From REEB95 sp963762425 (GTDB taxonomy: Bacteria; Pseudomonadota; Alphaproteobacteria; ATCC43930; CGMCC-115725): a DNA stretch of 64,000 nt. Where the stretch lies: assembly GCA_963762425.1 (NCBI GenBank), contig CAVXKY010000018.1, positions 1 through 64,000 on the forward strand, read 5' to 3'. Under the pieces are notes generated by a model. The model did no database searches and was not told the origin of the DNA. It saw only the letters and a program-made list of their open reading frames with translations. Made by a program: the position numbers and the translations under genes. Below, piece after piece: positions 28,314 through 35,813 of this stretch; position 1 is the first letter of the stretch; each line of letters begins with the position of its first letter.

Positions 28314-28407
28314 CCGGCGAGGGACGTCCGTAAGGTGGCCGATCTTCAGTTTCGCCGTTCACAAGCGTCGGCGTCATTTGCCGTCAAATTTCAGAAAGGG
28401 AACCGCC

Positions 28408-28944
28408 ATGTCATCCTTCACCCGCCAAATCGCCATTTCCGCGCCGTTCGCACGCTCGGTCGCCATCGCGACGCTGATGGGCACCGCCATGCTTGCCAGT
28501 CCGTTGACCGCCGCCCGCGCCGACAGCGCCACCAACAAGCCCATCCTGCTGACGCAGGCCGCCGCGCCGCAGCACCAGACCGCCACGGCACCCGCCCAGA
28601 CCAAGGGCGAAACCGTCGAGCAGCGGATCACCAGCCTTCACGCGCAGCTCAAAATCACGCCCGCCCAGGATGCAAAATGGAACGACGTGGCGCAGGCGAT
28701 GCGCGAGAATGCCGCCAACATGGACAAGCTGGTCGCCGAAACCCGGCTTACGCCGCCGCAAAACATGAACGCGGAGAACGATTTGGCGACCTACGAGAAA
28801 TTCGCCCAGGCGCATGTCGACGGCCTGAAGAACCTGATTTCGTCCTTCGACACACTTTACGATTCGATGTCCGACTCCCAGAAGAAGAACGCCGACGCGG
28901 TGTTCCATAACTTCGGCCGCAAGAACGCGGCATCGCACAGCTAG
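28408..28944 (+). CDS. Spy/CpxP-like periplasmic LTXXQ-motif protein
   Basis: A 178-residue exported protein. A signal peptide ends near residue 38 (LTAARA before DSATNK). A Pro/Ala/Gln-rich spacer precedes a helical domain with VEQRITSLHAQLKITPAQDAKWNDVAQAMRENA and TRLTPPQNM, the LTXXQ-like segments of the Spy family of ATP-independent periplasmic chaperones. The ATG follows AGAAAGGGAA. The conserved GTAGTTTCCGA motif lies upstream. It opens a run of small envelope and stress genes. Confidence 0.82.
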   Translation: MSSFTRQIAISAPFARSVAIATLMGTAMLASPLTAARADSATNKPILLTQAAAPQHQTATAPAQTKGETVEQRITSLHAQLKITPAQDAKWNDVAQAMRENAANMDKLVAETRLTPPQNMNAENDLATYEKFAQAHVDGLKNLISSFDTLYDSMSDSQKKNADAVFHNFGRKNAASHS

Positions 28945-29004
28945 CCGGGCCAACGTCACGCCGCGATCCGCGGCGTGACGCCACGCTTTTCAAAGGAGGT
29001 CGTC

Positions 29005-29328
29005 ATGACCCGCACCATCGACGCCAAATCGAACCGCCGCCTGCCGGCGAAGCTCGCGGCAGGGCTCGCAATCTCGGCCTTGCTCGGCTTGATCGTGGCG
29101 GGCGCGTTTGCCGCAACGGCCAGCGCGGCGGAGTACCGGGGAAATTACCGGGGCGGGTATTACGGTCCCGGATATAGCGGCTGCTGCTGGAACGGCGGTT
29201 ACTATGTCGCGCCCCCCGTGGTTTACGGCTCGCCCTACTATGGCGCGCCTTACTATGCGCCTCCGCCGGTGGTTTACGGCCCCGGCGTCGGCATAGCCCT
29301 GCCGGGCGTCAACATCAATATTCCGTAG
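29005..29328 (+). CDS. Small exported Gly/Tyr/Pro-rich protein of unknown function
   Basis: A 107-residue protein with a signal peptide (LAAGLAISALLGLIVAGAFAATASA). The mature part is built from Gly-Tyr and Pro-Tyr segments (YRGGYYGPGYSG, YGSPYYGAPYYAPPPVVYG) and has a Cys pair (GCCW). An ideal AGGAGG site precedes the ATG. Such proteins are often annotated only as hypothetical; a surface or matrix role is possible. It lies 60 bp after the Spy-like gene. Confidence 0.75.
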   Translation: MTRTIDAKSNRRLPAKLAAGLAISALLGLIVAGAFAATASAAEYRGNYRGGYYGPGYSGCCWNGGYYVAPPVVYGSPYYGAPYYAPPPVVYGPGVGIALPGVNINIP

Positions 29329-29357
29329 ACGTCAGTCGGATACGAGGAGAGATTGCG

Positions 29358-29621
29358 TTGACTTCCAAGACATACCGGCTTTTTCCCCTCGCTTATCCCA
29401 TCGCCGCGTTGACGCTGGCTTCCCTGGCGCCGACGCCGGCGCGGGCGGATTTCTTCGACGATACGCGCCAAACCTTCCAGACCGGCATTCCGCATTTCTT
29501 CCAGGACGACATTCCCTGTTTCTTTGGCGGGCAGCCGACGAGCCACACCAAGGCGTCATGCAATTCCTCCGGTCCCCCGGCGAAGCCCGGCATTGACGAT
29601 AAACGCCCCGCGACCCCGTAA
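29358..29621 (+). CDS. Small exported protein of unknown function
   Basis: An 87-residue protein starting at a TTG with GAGGAGA seven bases upstream. Signal peptide (LFPLAYPIAALTLASLAPTPARA), then a short mature part with an Asp/Phe-rich segment (DFFDDTRQTFQTGIPHFFQDDIPCFFGG) and two cysteines. Family not recognised. It probably shares the transcript of the preceding gene (29-bp gap). Confidence 0.6.
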   Translation: MTSKTYRLFPLAYPIAALTLASLAPTPARADFFDDTRQTFQTGIPHFFQDDIPCFFGGQPTSHTKASCNSSGPPAKPGIDDKRPATP

Positions 29622-29642
29622 CCCTCGCCAAGCTCGTGGGCG

Positions 29643-29697
29643 GGCAGCGGGTCGCTTTGACCAGAGTCCGCTTCGTGCCAGAAGCGGACATCACGAT
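29643..29697. repeat. Dispersed intergenic repeat with hairpin GTCCGCTTC/GAAGCGGAC
   Basis: GCGGGTCGCTTTGACCAGA is followed by a perfect 9-bp stem, GTCCGCTTC (29666-29674) and GAAGCGGAC (29681-29689), and then ATCACG. The same module order (GCGGGTCG, TTCGACCA, GTCCGCTT hairpin, GACATGACG) occurs at 38783-38830. Confidence 0.6.
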
Positions 29698-29903
29698 GGC
29701 CGGGTTTGTTTCCGTTATTTCAACGGCGAAAAGCTCGGCCTATGCGGCGTGGGCCCAGGCTTAATCCAGGCTTAATGACAACTCGCGCCAAATGCCCGCC
29801 CTTGGCATGAGTAATTCCCGAATCTGTCGCTCGAAACATTCTCCGCCTATGGTCCGCTCATCCGATGCGAAGCGCGGATTGGAGCTGGATGGAGGACGTT
29901 CCC

Positions 29904-30059
29904 GTGGACCTCGTGAAACTGGCTATGATGGTGGCGGTCCTTCTGGCGCTGGTCTGTTGCGTCGTCGTGCCCGGCCTTCCCGGCTACGCGGGTCCTTTCA
30001 GCTACCATGACAATTCAAGATACTACGGCAGCACCGCGTATTACGGCGTTCATGACTGA
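29904..30059 (+). CDS. Very small exported/membrane peptide
   Basis: A 51-residue protein from the GTG at 29904, chosen because GGAGG lies eight bases upstream; an ATG at 29889 is in frame. It has a hydrophobic segment (LAMMVAVLLALVCCVVVPGL) and a Tyr/Ser-rich tail (SYHDNSRYYGSTAYYG), like the Gly/Tyr-rich exported protein upstream. Function unknown. Confidence 0.5.
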   Translation: MDLVKLAMMVAVLLALVCCVVVPGLPGYAGPFSYHDNSRYYGSTAYYGVHD

Positions 30060-30081
30060 CGCCGCGCGAAAGCCGATGTGC

Positions 30082-30100
30082 GTAGTTTCCGAGCCTATCG
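30082..30100 (+). promoter_or_regulatory. Conserved motif GTAGTTTCCGA..CTATCG
   Basis: The full 19-bp form GTAGTTTCCGAGCCTATCG lies 74 bp before the start of the small exported protein at 30174. It differs from the copy at 38047-38065 at a single position. Confidence 0.55.
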
Positions 30101-30173
30101 CTCTCGCCGCTCCCACGGCCATGGTTCCGCCGATCCCCGGTCAACGGGGAAATATCGGTTGAGGAGTCCGTCC

Positions 30174-30464
30174 ATGCATCACTTGAAAAGCCTGCTGGGA
30201 ACGGCCGCGCTCGCGGCCGTTTTGGCGGCGGGCACGATGGCCGCGACCACCACGGTCGCGTCCGCCGACGTCGCCTGCAATAGTTATGGAGAATGCTGGC
30301 ACACGGGCCAGCACTACACGACATATCCGACTGGCTTGGGCGTCCAGTTCTATAACGATGATTGGGGCGTCAGTCACCGTACCGATACCCACTATCATTG
30401 GCTGGCCGACCAAAAAGACGACCATGGCTACTACGACCATGGCACGTGGCATTCTTTCAATTAG
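30174..30464 (+). CDS. Small exported protein of unknown function
   Basis: A 96-residue protein with a signal peptide (LLGTAALAAVLAAGTMAATTTVASA) and a mature part rich in His, Tyr, Trp and Asp (CWHTGQHYTTYPTGLGVQFYNDDW, HYHWLADQKDDHGYYDHGTWHSF). The ATG has GAGGAG seven bases upstream. The mature part resembles small alphaproteobacterial proteins of unknown role. The histidine content could bind metal, but that is speculation. It is followed by a clear terminator, so it ends its transcript. Confidence 0.7.
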   Translation: MHHLKSLLGTAALAAVLAAGTMAATTTVASADVACNSYGECWHTGQHYTTYPTGLGVQFYNDDWGVSHRTDTHYHWLADQKDDHGYYDHGTWHSFN

Positions 30465-30513
30465 CGCCGAAGCGAGAAATCTTGGATTGAAAAATCCGCC
30501 GGTCATTCTTGAT

Positions 30514-30547
30514 GGCCCTGCCGGTTTGTCGCCGGCAGGGCCGTTTT
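30514..30547 (+). terminator. Rho-independent terminator
   Basis: A perfect 11-bp GC-rich stem, GGCCCTGCCGG (30514-30524) / CCGGCAGGGCC (30532-30542), is followed by GTTTT. It lies 50 bp after the stop of the preceding small gene. Confidence 0.8.
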
Positions 30548-30637
30548 CCTTGGCGCCGGGGCCAAGCCCCGCGAGGAAGGCCCGGGTAGCCGGGTGAGCC
30601 CCTGGAGGGCCCTGGGGCCATTCATCGGCGCGCCTAG

Positions 30638-30656
30638 GTATTTTCCGGCCCTGTCG
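30638..30656 (+). promoter_or_regulatory. Variant of the conserved GTAGTTTCCGA motif before the CsbD gene
   Basis: GTATTTTCCGGCCCTGTCG matches the 19-bp motif with two changes in the first half and a perfect CTGTCG second half, as in the copy before the 53-residue gene. It is 104 bp before the CsbD start. Confidence 0.4.
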
Positions 30657-30759
30657 TAACCGAGCTTCCGCCCGCTATGTTTTTAACGCAAAACGCGAAC
30701 GCGCGAAATTTCGAATCGTGTCGCGCGCGGCCGATGAAAACACCAGGAGAGCTAGAGCC

Positions 30760-30942
30760 ATGGATAAGGACAGGATTGCCGGGTCCGCGAAAGCGGCCAA
30801 GGGCGCGGTAAAGGAAGCGATCGGCAAGGCGACAGGCGACGCCAAGTTGCAGGCCGACGGCAGGGCGGACAAGGCCGAAGGCAAGATCCAGAACGCCATC
30901 GGTGGCGTGAAGGACGCGGTTCGAGACGCGTTGAACAAGTAG
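30760..30942 (+). CDS. CsbD family stress protein
   Basis: A 60-residue Lys/Ala/Asp-rich hydrophilic protein. The CsbD pattern is clear: MDKDRIAGSAKAAKGAVKEAIGKATGD then LQADGRADKAEGKIQNAIGG. Members are abundant general-stress proteins without a known biochemical activity. The ATG has AGGAGA ten bases upstream. It is followed by the DUF3309-like and ferritin-like genes. Confidence 0.92.
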   Translation: MDKDRIAGSAKAAKGAVKEAIGKATGDAKLQADGRADKAEGKIQNAIGGVKDAVRDALNK

Positions 30943-31000
30943 AAGTCATGGACGCATCCGGTTCCGCCGGAGCGATCAATATCAGACGGGAAGGTGGGTT

Positions 31001-31174
31001 ATGGGCGCAATTCTGATCATCATCGTGTTGGTTCTGCTCCTGGGCGGCGGCGGCGGGTATTACGCGCACGGCCGTTACGGCGGCGCCGGTTCGGGCAGCG
31101 TTCTTGGCTTGGTGGTGATCGTTCTCTTGGTGCTCTTTCTCTTCGGCGGCCTGGGCGGCATGGGGCACGGCTAG
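31001..31174 (+). CDS. DUF3309-like small membrane protein
   Basis: A 57-residue protein of two hydrophobic segments (AILIIIVLVLLLGGGGG and GLVVIVLLVLFLFGG) with a short Gly/Tyr/His linker (YYAHGRYGG). Architecture and composition fit DUF3309, small inner-membrane proteins found near stress genes. The ATG at 31001 has an AAGGTGGG stretch upstream. It is located 58 bp after the CsbD gene and 50 bp before the ferritin-like gene. Confidence 0.75.
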   Translation: MGAILIIIVLVLLLGGGGGYYAHGRYGGAGSGSVLGLVVIVLLVLFLFGGLGGMGHG

Positions 31175-31224
31175 GAGCCGGCGGTTAAACCCGATTAGAG
31201 CCGGCCATGATGGAAGGGTAACCA

Positions 31225-31809
31225 ATGAATAAAATCACGCCGATTGACATCGTCACCAAGCCGTTCTTGACCGACGTGAAGACTCTCCGCGAGAGGGCGC
31301 GGCAGCATCTCGAAACCGGCAACGTGACATCGACCTACAAGGGGAATGCCGAGCAGACGATTGCGATCCTGCAATCCGTGCTGGCGACCGAGATCGTCTG
31401 CATGCTGCGCTACACGATGCATGCCATCTCGGCATCGGGCATATCGAGCGAAGGCGTGAAGGACGAGTTCGCGCGACACGCGAAAGAAGAACAGGCGCAC
31501 ATGGTGGCCATCGCCGAGCGCATCAACCAACTCGGCGGCATCCCCAATTTCAATCCCGAAGGGCTTCTGATGCGCTCCGCTTCGCAATATGCGGAAGGAG
31601 GCAATTTGGTGGGGATGATCCGGGAAAACCTGATTGCCGAGCGCATTGCGATCGACCACTACCGGGAGCTTATTCGTTACTTTTCCGATGACGATCCGGC
31701 CACGCGAACCATGCTGGAAGACATTCTGGTCGTCGAGGAAGAACACGCCAACGACATGCATGACCTCCTGGCCGCCCACGAAGGCAGACCCTCCTTGGCC
31801 CCCCGCTGA
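31225..31809 (+). CDS. Ferritin-like (bacterioferritin/Dps-type) di-iron protein
   Basis: A 194-residue four-helix protein. Di-iron ligands fit the ferritin pattern: E56 (LATEIVCMLRY), E89 and H92 (EEQAH), E139 (AERIAIDHYRE), E171 and H174 (EEEHAND). Related proteins are annotated bacterioferritin or ferritin-like. It may store or detoxify iron during stress, fitting its position after CsbD. I see no Fur box in front of it. Confidence 0.88.
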   Translation: MNKITPIDIVTKPFLTDVKTLRERARQHLETGNVTSTYKGNAEQTIAILQSVLATEIVCMLRYTMHAISASGISSEGVKDEFARHAKEEQAHMVAIAERINQLGGIPNFNPEGLLMRSASQYAEGGNLVGMIRENLIAERIAIDHYRELIRYFSDDDPATRTMLEDILVVEEEHANDMHDLLAAHEGRPSLAPR

Positions 31810-31917
31810 GCCGATGGCTCCGTCGAAAGCGGCGGCACGACGGAAGCCCAAGGGCGGCGGCGAAAGGCGATACGGCTCCACTAATGACGGAAAGAATTCT
31901 CCCGGCCGCGCGCGGGC

Positions 31918-32086
31918 TTGAACGGCGCTTCCAAAAAAATGCTGCCGGCGCACGGGGGAGGTGCATGCCGGCAGCAACGGTGACCCATCGTAGCGATCAC
32001 CCAATCGAAGGTTAACCCAAACAAATTCCGGAACAGGAGTATCGGACGCTACCTAGATGCGAATCCCGGGAAGCGGGTCACTTCGA
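31918..32086. repeat. About 170-bp dispersed intergenic repeat, copy A
   Basis: This stretch aligns along its whole length with 38631-38797 in the same orientation. Shared blocks include ACGGCGCTT, AAAAAATGC.GCCGGCGC, CAGCAACG.TGACC, TAACCC.AAC.AATT, CTA.TTAGATGCGAATC or its close variant, and GCGGGTC. I judge roughly two thirds of positions identical by eye. It has no open reading frame of its own. Confidence 0.65.
31933..31976 (-). terminator. Rho-independent terminator for the leftward gene at 32096-32290
   Basis: Read leftwards, the stem TGCTGCCGGC / GCCGGCAGCA (31967-31976 and 31940-31949) is followed by seven T residues (A-run at 31933-31939). It sits inside repeat copy A. Confidence 0.7.
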
Positions 32087-32095
32087 TTCTCCCCG

Positions 32096-32290
32096 CTAAT
32101 CCGAAAGCTTGCGGCTATGCCGCGATACCTTGCGCGGGCCGTCCCATATCTCAACCGCGGGATGCCGGTTCAGCCTAGCAAGCAGATCGAGCGCCAGCTT
32201 TTCCGCGGCGCGGTCATCGGCGCAGTCCGGGGGTTCCGCGACCACGTCAATATGATTGTTGTCGTTCAGGAAGCGAAATCGATAGGACAT
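32096..32290 (-). CDS. Small conserved hypothetical protein
   Basis: A 64-residue soluble protein (MSYRFRFLNDNNHIDVVAE ... HPAVEIWDGPRKVSRHSRK) with an RFRF beta-strand start and an AVEIWDGPRKV segment seen in many small alphaproteobacterial proteins of unknown function. The ATG has GGAGAG six bases upstream, and a terminator follows the gene. It lies immediately left of the mobile element, 52 bp from its inverted repeat, and is oriented away from it. Confidence 0.7.
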   Translation of the reverse strand: MSYRFRFLNDNNHIDVVAEPPDCADDRAAEKLALDLLARLNRHPAVEIWDGPRKVSRHSRKLSD

Positions 32291-32342
32291 GGCTGCTCTC
32301 CACTGTCATATGAGCGGGAGCGCGCGCAACCTCTCTTGTTTG

Positions 32343-32364
32343 GGGTAGTGTCCTAATTTGATTT
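32343..32364 (+). repeat. Left terminal inverted repeat of the element
   Basis: Twenty-two bases starting GGGTAGTGTCC, exactly complementary to 35802-35823. The stop codon of the leftmost leftward gene lies inside it. Confidence 0.9.
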
Positions 32365-32589
32365 GAACCGCCTCCAGATCACCTTAACCAGTAGGGTTAA
32401 GCCGTAGAGCAGGACGGCAAAGACGAGGCCGACAAAGAAACCGCCAACTGCTTTTTCCAAAGAGAACGGCAATTCCACCCATTGGCCATTGACGTAGCCG
32501 TATTGCCCAACAGATAGGTCAAAGGCAGCCCAAAAAGGCAGACAGGCGAGAAATAACCACCACCACTGACGCACTTTTAGCTTTTTCAT
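32353..32589 (-). CDS. Element passenger: small two-segment membrane protein
   Basis: A 78-residue protein with two hydrophobic segments (WWWLFLACLPFWAAFDL and GGFFVGLVFAVLLYGLTLLV) and a basic C-terminus (KVIWRRFKSN). Function unknown. Its last codons and TAG stop are formed by the left inverted repeat. It overlaps the end of the frameshifted gene to its right. Confidence 0.6.
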   Translation of the reverse strand: MKKLKVRQWWWLFLACLPFWAAFDLSVGQYGYVNGQWVELPFSLEKAVGGFFVGLVFAVLLYGLTLLVKVIWRRFKSN

Positions 32590-32889
32590 TTCGCCTCTGC
32601 TCCGCCACTATAGCCGCCCTTACCGCCTCAATCGGGCCTGTGATCGGCGGAATATGCAGCACGGCAAAGAACCGGCGCTTGGCGCTTCCCTCGATTGGCG
32701 ACGACCAGGCATAAGCGCGGGTTGCCTTGGGGTTGCCTTTAGATCGAAAACATGAACGACGCCTTGCCATACCGTTGCGCCGTCAAATTTCTCTTTAACG
32801 GGTACGGACTGGACGAGCGTTGCCGTGCCACCGTGCTGATGCTCGATAGCTGCCTTTAATTGGGCGTTTTCAAGTTCAGTGATTTACGA
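32519..32889 (-). pseudogene. Element passenger: frameshifted conserved hypothetical protein
   Basis: Two frames make one recognisable product: ITELENAQLKAAIEHQHGGTATLVQSVPV ... GVVHVFDL, then KGNPKATRAYAWSSPIEGSAKRRFFAVLHIPPITGPIEAVRAAI. The break fits loss of one base in the TTT run at 32738-32740. No start codon is present in the first frame: a TAA directly precedes the conserved part, so the 5' end is also damaged. Similar proteins of unknown function are widespread in alphaproteobacteria. Unlike the host genes, it appears to have lost a base, consistent with real decay. Confidence 0.55.
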
Positions 32890-33110
32890 CCTGTAAATTG
32901 GACTGGATACAGACTATGTGTTATATAGCTGGCGGCGGCCACGCCACCGAGAAGGCTAGTCTCGATGGCGCGGTCTGTCCCGCTCACGTTTTAACATGCG
33001 GTCTTTACGCATTGAGCACCTTCCCTTCTCCGGCGCCTCAGGCCGGTCTGGAGGTAGCGGTAGCGAACGCCGAAACGGATACCGGACCACCATCCGGGGT
33101 CGAAACTTTT

Positions 33111-33804
33111 TCACTGTCCTTTCGCTCTGAAATATTTCAGGAGCGTACAGACCGCATCTTGTTCAGGCTGCTTCATATCCTTGTAGAGGTAAGACAGGAG
33201 CATTTCAGACGGCTTCTTGGCTGCTGCCGCTGCTGCCGCCGCCGCCGCCGCGATTTCAGCGGCGCTTTTATCGTGCGACTGGCCGCCGCTGCCAGCAGGC
33301 TTGGCTGTGCGCTTCTTGGTAGGACCGCTGCGTGGCTTCCGGTCCTTAAGGAGATAACTGCTGACCGGTATTTTCGCTTCCGCACCGCATTCACGAAAAA
33401 CGTGATCGACTTACGCTGGACATCATCTGTGCCAGGATAGGTTTCCTTGAACTTCTGGGTGAAATGAAGCGGGGAAGCGGTTTCAAGGTTCAACGCAATG
33501 ATTGGCTTATACGAGGTGCGGATGATTTCTCCGAGCACAGTCGGCCAAGCATCGGTATCGTAGGAATAGATGAGCTTCTTCAACTGGGGCGTCGGTTGGT
33601 TGGCCTCGTTCGTCAGGCCAAGAAATTTCAGCGCGGGGAGGACTTGCACAACCACGCCACCTGAAAGATTGTTCAATACGAAACGGTCGATCTGGTTCGG
33701 AGTGCCATGCTCCTTGAGGTGCTTGGCAACGTCTTGACCGTCTGGAACGAGATATAAGGCGGCGTGGCCGCCTTCTGTGCCTCGATTTCTTTGGCCTGGG
33801 CCAT
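33111..33804 (-). pseudogene. Element passenger: DUF5343-like protein with two frameshifts
   Basis: Three frames join into about 231 residues. The start is MAQAKEIEAQKAATPPYISF with AAGGA upstream. The core is EHGTPNQIDRFVLNNLSGGV and LPALKFLGLTNEANQPTPQL, and the tail holds KAKIPVSSYLLKDRK, a run of about 11 alanines and SEMLLSYLYKDMKQPEQDA. The core matches DUF5343-type proteins, often found in mobile DNA. Both breaks fit loss of one base (near 33725 and 33378). Function unknown; the gene is probably inactive unless these are read errors. Confidence 0.6.
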
Positions 33805-33954
33805 ATTCCTTACTCCTTGGTGGACGCCACCGGCCATCTTGGAACCGGTATTGCCATATCAATGCCAAATATAAGTCCAGGAAACCGAGATTCCAAGAAA
33901 AAAGTTTCAATCCAGAATTACCTATGAAACGCTATATATCTCAAGGAGTTGACC

Positions 33955-34230
33955 ATGAAACCAGCAACCGTCATTGCCCGCGCTTACGGGGGCGAGCCCC
34001 TCAAAAGGATAGCTACCGGGGTCGGGAAAGGACTAGTTTACGTCGCAAATCCGGCGCTTTTGCGGGCGCTAGAAACGGGCGAATCCCTACCGGTGGGGTT
34101 CCCGGACAGAGATGTTTTCGAGTTTGACCCCGAGGCGTACCGCGCCCTCGCCGGAGAATGGGCGCGTAGCAGAAAGATCGACGGACAGATGTGGTCCAAA
34201 TACCAGTTAAGGCTTTACCGCCCCGCGTAG
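33955..34230 (+). CDS. Element passenger: small hypothetical protein
   Basis: A 91-residue protein from an ATG with AAGGAG six bases upstream. It contains VIARAYGGEPLKRIATGVGKGLVYVANPALLRALETGESLPVG and ends QMWSKYQLRLYRPA. No family recognised. Its 3' end overlaps the 3' end of the convergent HTH gene by 24 bp. Confidence 0.6.
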   Translation: MKPATVIARAYGGEPLKRIATGVGKGLVYVANPALLRALETGESLPVGFPDRDVFEFDPEAYRALAGEWARSRKIDGQMWSKYQLRLYRPA

Positions 34231-34440
34231 CTTATCGGCCAAACGGCGGTAATGCTGGGCTCGTTCGTCTGCTAGGCGAAGCGCAGCTCTTTCCCAGCCC
34301 TTTGGGGGGGTGCGGTGAGCCGTCGCGGTGGACGCAAGGCGAGCCTGCCTAATCAGGGCAACGGATACCCCCAGTTCCTTGGCAAGGTCGGCATGATCGA
34401 CCCGAGCAAAAAGGGCGTCCGTTATCTTGTTAAAATCCAT
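34207..34440 (-). CDS. Element-encoded small HTH protein, possible transposase repressor
   Basis: A 77-residue basic protein whose first half reads as a helix-turn-helix (HADLAKELGVSVALIRQARLA, about 16-36). The ATG follows AGGAGTGC. It is divergent from the transposase gene, and the 75-bp gap between them contains a consensus promoter and two inverted repeats. A local repressor of transposition is a reasonable inference; the HTH is judged by eye. Confidence 0.6.
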   Translation of the reverse strand: MDFNKITDALFARVDHADLAKELGVSVALIRQARLASTATAHRTPPKGWERAALRLADERAQHYRRLADKLRGAVKP

Positions 34441-34493
34441 GTATGCACTCCTATTGACAAGCCACTTTGGCTTGTATATGATACTGCATACAA
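34441..34493 (+). promoter_or_regulatory. Transposase promoter with operator-like inverted repeats
   Basis: TTGACA (34454-34459), a 17-bp spacer and TATGAT (34477-34482) form a near-perfect sigma-70 promoter for the transposase. CAAGCC-ACTTT-GGCTTG (34458-34474) is a perfect dyad within the spacer. GTATGCA (34441-34447) and TGCATAC (34485-34491) are a second perfect inverted pair spanning the promoter. The arrangement suits a repressor binding over the promoter. Confidence 0.7.
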
Positions 34494-34515
34494 TATTAGA
34501 TGCAAGGTGAATGTC

Positions 34516-35340
34516 ATGAACCGTGTACCGCTCGCTCGCCGCACTCAGATCATCAACGCCTTGGTTGAGGGCAATTCTATCCGTTCAACCGAACGCCTGA
34601 CCGAAACGCACCGGGATACGATTTGCCGCCTGCTGGTCGAGGTTGGGGAAGGCTGCACCAAAATCATGGACGAGCGTATGCGCGGCCTGTCCTGCCGTCG
34701 CCTACAAGTCGATGAAATTTGGTCCTACGTCGCCAAGAAGCAACAGCACCTTGCACCCGGTGATGATCGCCAGCGCATGGGTGACAAGTGGACCTTTGTT
34801 GCACTCGACCCTGAGTCAAAACTCGTTCCAGCCTATCGCGTCGGTAAGCGCCGCCGCCCTGATGCAGTCGCGTTCATGACGGACCTATCGGAGCGGCTGG
34901 CGAACCGTGTGCAGATTTCTAGTGATGCACTCAATTCCTATGTAGATGCGGTCGAACGGGCTTTCGGTACGGATGTCGATTACGGGCAAGCGGTTAAATT
35001 TTACGAAGCAGAGCCAATTGGCGCCGGTCGGTACGCGCCTCCGCGCGTCGTGAGCCAACAAAAGATCGTGGTAGCCGGAAGCCCCGATCAGCGACATATC
35101 TCAACGAGTCTTGTGGAACGTCAAAACCTGACGATGCGTATGTCCATGCGCCGGTTCACGCGCCTGACCAATGCCTTTAGCAAGAAGGTCGAGAACCTAC
35201 AGGCCGCCGTGGCCTTGCACTTCTGCCATTACAATTTCGTCCGGGTGCATAAGACGCTCAGGACAACCCCAGCGATGGCGGCGGGGATCGAAAATAGGCT
35301 ATGGTCGCTTGAGGAATTGGTGGAGCAAACATCGAGATGA
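34516..35340 (+). CDS. IS1-family-like DDE transposase
   Basis: A 274-residue transposase. An N-terminal HTH (about 8-45, RTQIINALVEGNSIRSTERLTETHRDTICRLL) precedes the catalytic core, with D66 in LQVDEIWSYVAKKQ, D137 in ISSDALNSY and E201 in STSLVERQNLTMRMSMRRF. The closing segment FCHYNFVRVHKTLRTTPAMAAG is typical. These match the IS1-family proteins common in alphaproteobacteria. The ATG at 34516 lies 34 bp after the -10 box. It is intact, with no frameshift, and its stop overlaps the next gene start. Confidence 0.9.
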   Translation: MNRVPLARRTQIINALVEGNSIRSTERLTETHRDTICRLLVEVGEGCTKIMDERMRGLSCRRLQVDEIWSYVAKKQQHLAPGDDRQRMGDKWTFVALDPESKLVPAYRVGKRRRPDAVAFMTDLSERLANRVQISSDALNSYVDAVERAFGTDVDYGQAVKFYEAEPIGAGRYAPPRVVSQQKIVVAGSPDQRHISTSLVERQNLTMRMSMRRFTRLTNAFSKKVENLQAAVALHFCHYNFVRVHKTLRTTPAMAAGIENRLWSLEELVEQTSR

Positions 35341-35813
35341 TCATAGGGCCGTGGACCGCTATTCTTGCGTTCCTCACCGCCATCGGTGCGGGTGCTATAA
35401 TTGCAGCAATAGTGGCACATCTAACGACGATTTCTAATTTCCGGCAGGCTTGGATTAACGCCCTCCGGGAAGACCTAGCCGAGTTCTTCAAGTCTTTAGA
35501 CGCGATGAATTATGCGAACCAAGACTTCATGAAGGATTCTGAGCAAAACACGGAGAAGCGACGTGCGGCCAGACTCACGGTTTTGTTTCTTTACGAAAGG
35601 ATTCGGCTGCGCCTCAACCGGCTAGAGACACCGCACATCGAATTGGAAACAAAGTTGCGCGCTTTTTTGGACAACCCGCTTGGGCAGATGCTTGCTGACC
35701 GCAGTAAGATTGATGAAACGGCGGACTTGGCTAGGCGTATTCTGAAGACTGAGTGGGATGTGGTAAAATACCCTTGGCGGGGCTGGAAATTTCTGCCTCA
35801 AAAATCAAATTAG
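35337..35813 (+). CDS. Element passenger: single-pass membrane protein
   Basis: A 158-residue protein: one N-terminal membrane segment (AILAFLTAIGAGAIIAAIVAHL), then a long helical cytoplasmic domain (FRQAWINALREDLAEFFKSLDAMN ... RLTVLFLYERIRLRLNRLE). The ATG overlaps the transposase stop by four bases, so it is co-translated with the transposase. Its last codons and TAG stop lie in the right inverted repeat. Function unknown. Confidence 0.7.
   Translation: MIIGPWTAILAFLTAIGAGAIIAAIVAHLTTISNFRQAWINALREDLAEFFKSLDAMNYANQDFMKDSEQNTEKRRAARLTVLFLYERIRLRLNRLETPHIELETKLRAFLDNPLGQMLADRSKIDETADLARRILKTEWDVVKYPWRGWKFLPQKSN

Larger units (their letters stand above)
27944..28407. other. Gene-free intergenic region with repeats and a regulatory motif
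   Basis: No supported gene in about 460 bp. It holds the rest of the iron promoter region, an 87-bp palindromic repeat (28039-28125), a GTCCGCTT-type hairpin (28161-28186) and the conserved motif at 28294-28313 in front of the Spy-like gene. Confidence 0.6.

Noticed and set aside
32898..33440. Rightward reading frame opposite the DUF5343-like gene
   Set aside because: It lies antisense to a recognisable protein core, and its own translation is arginine/alanine-rich without any family features.
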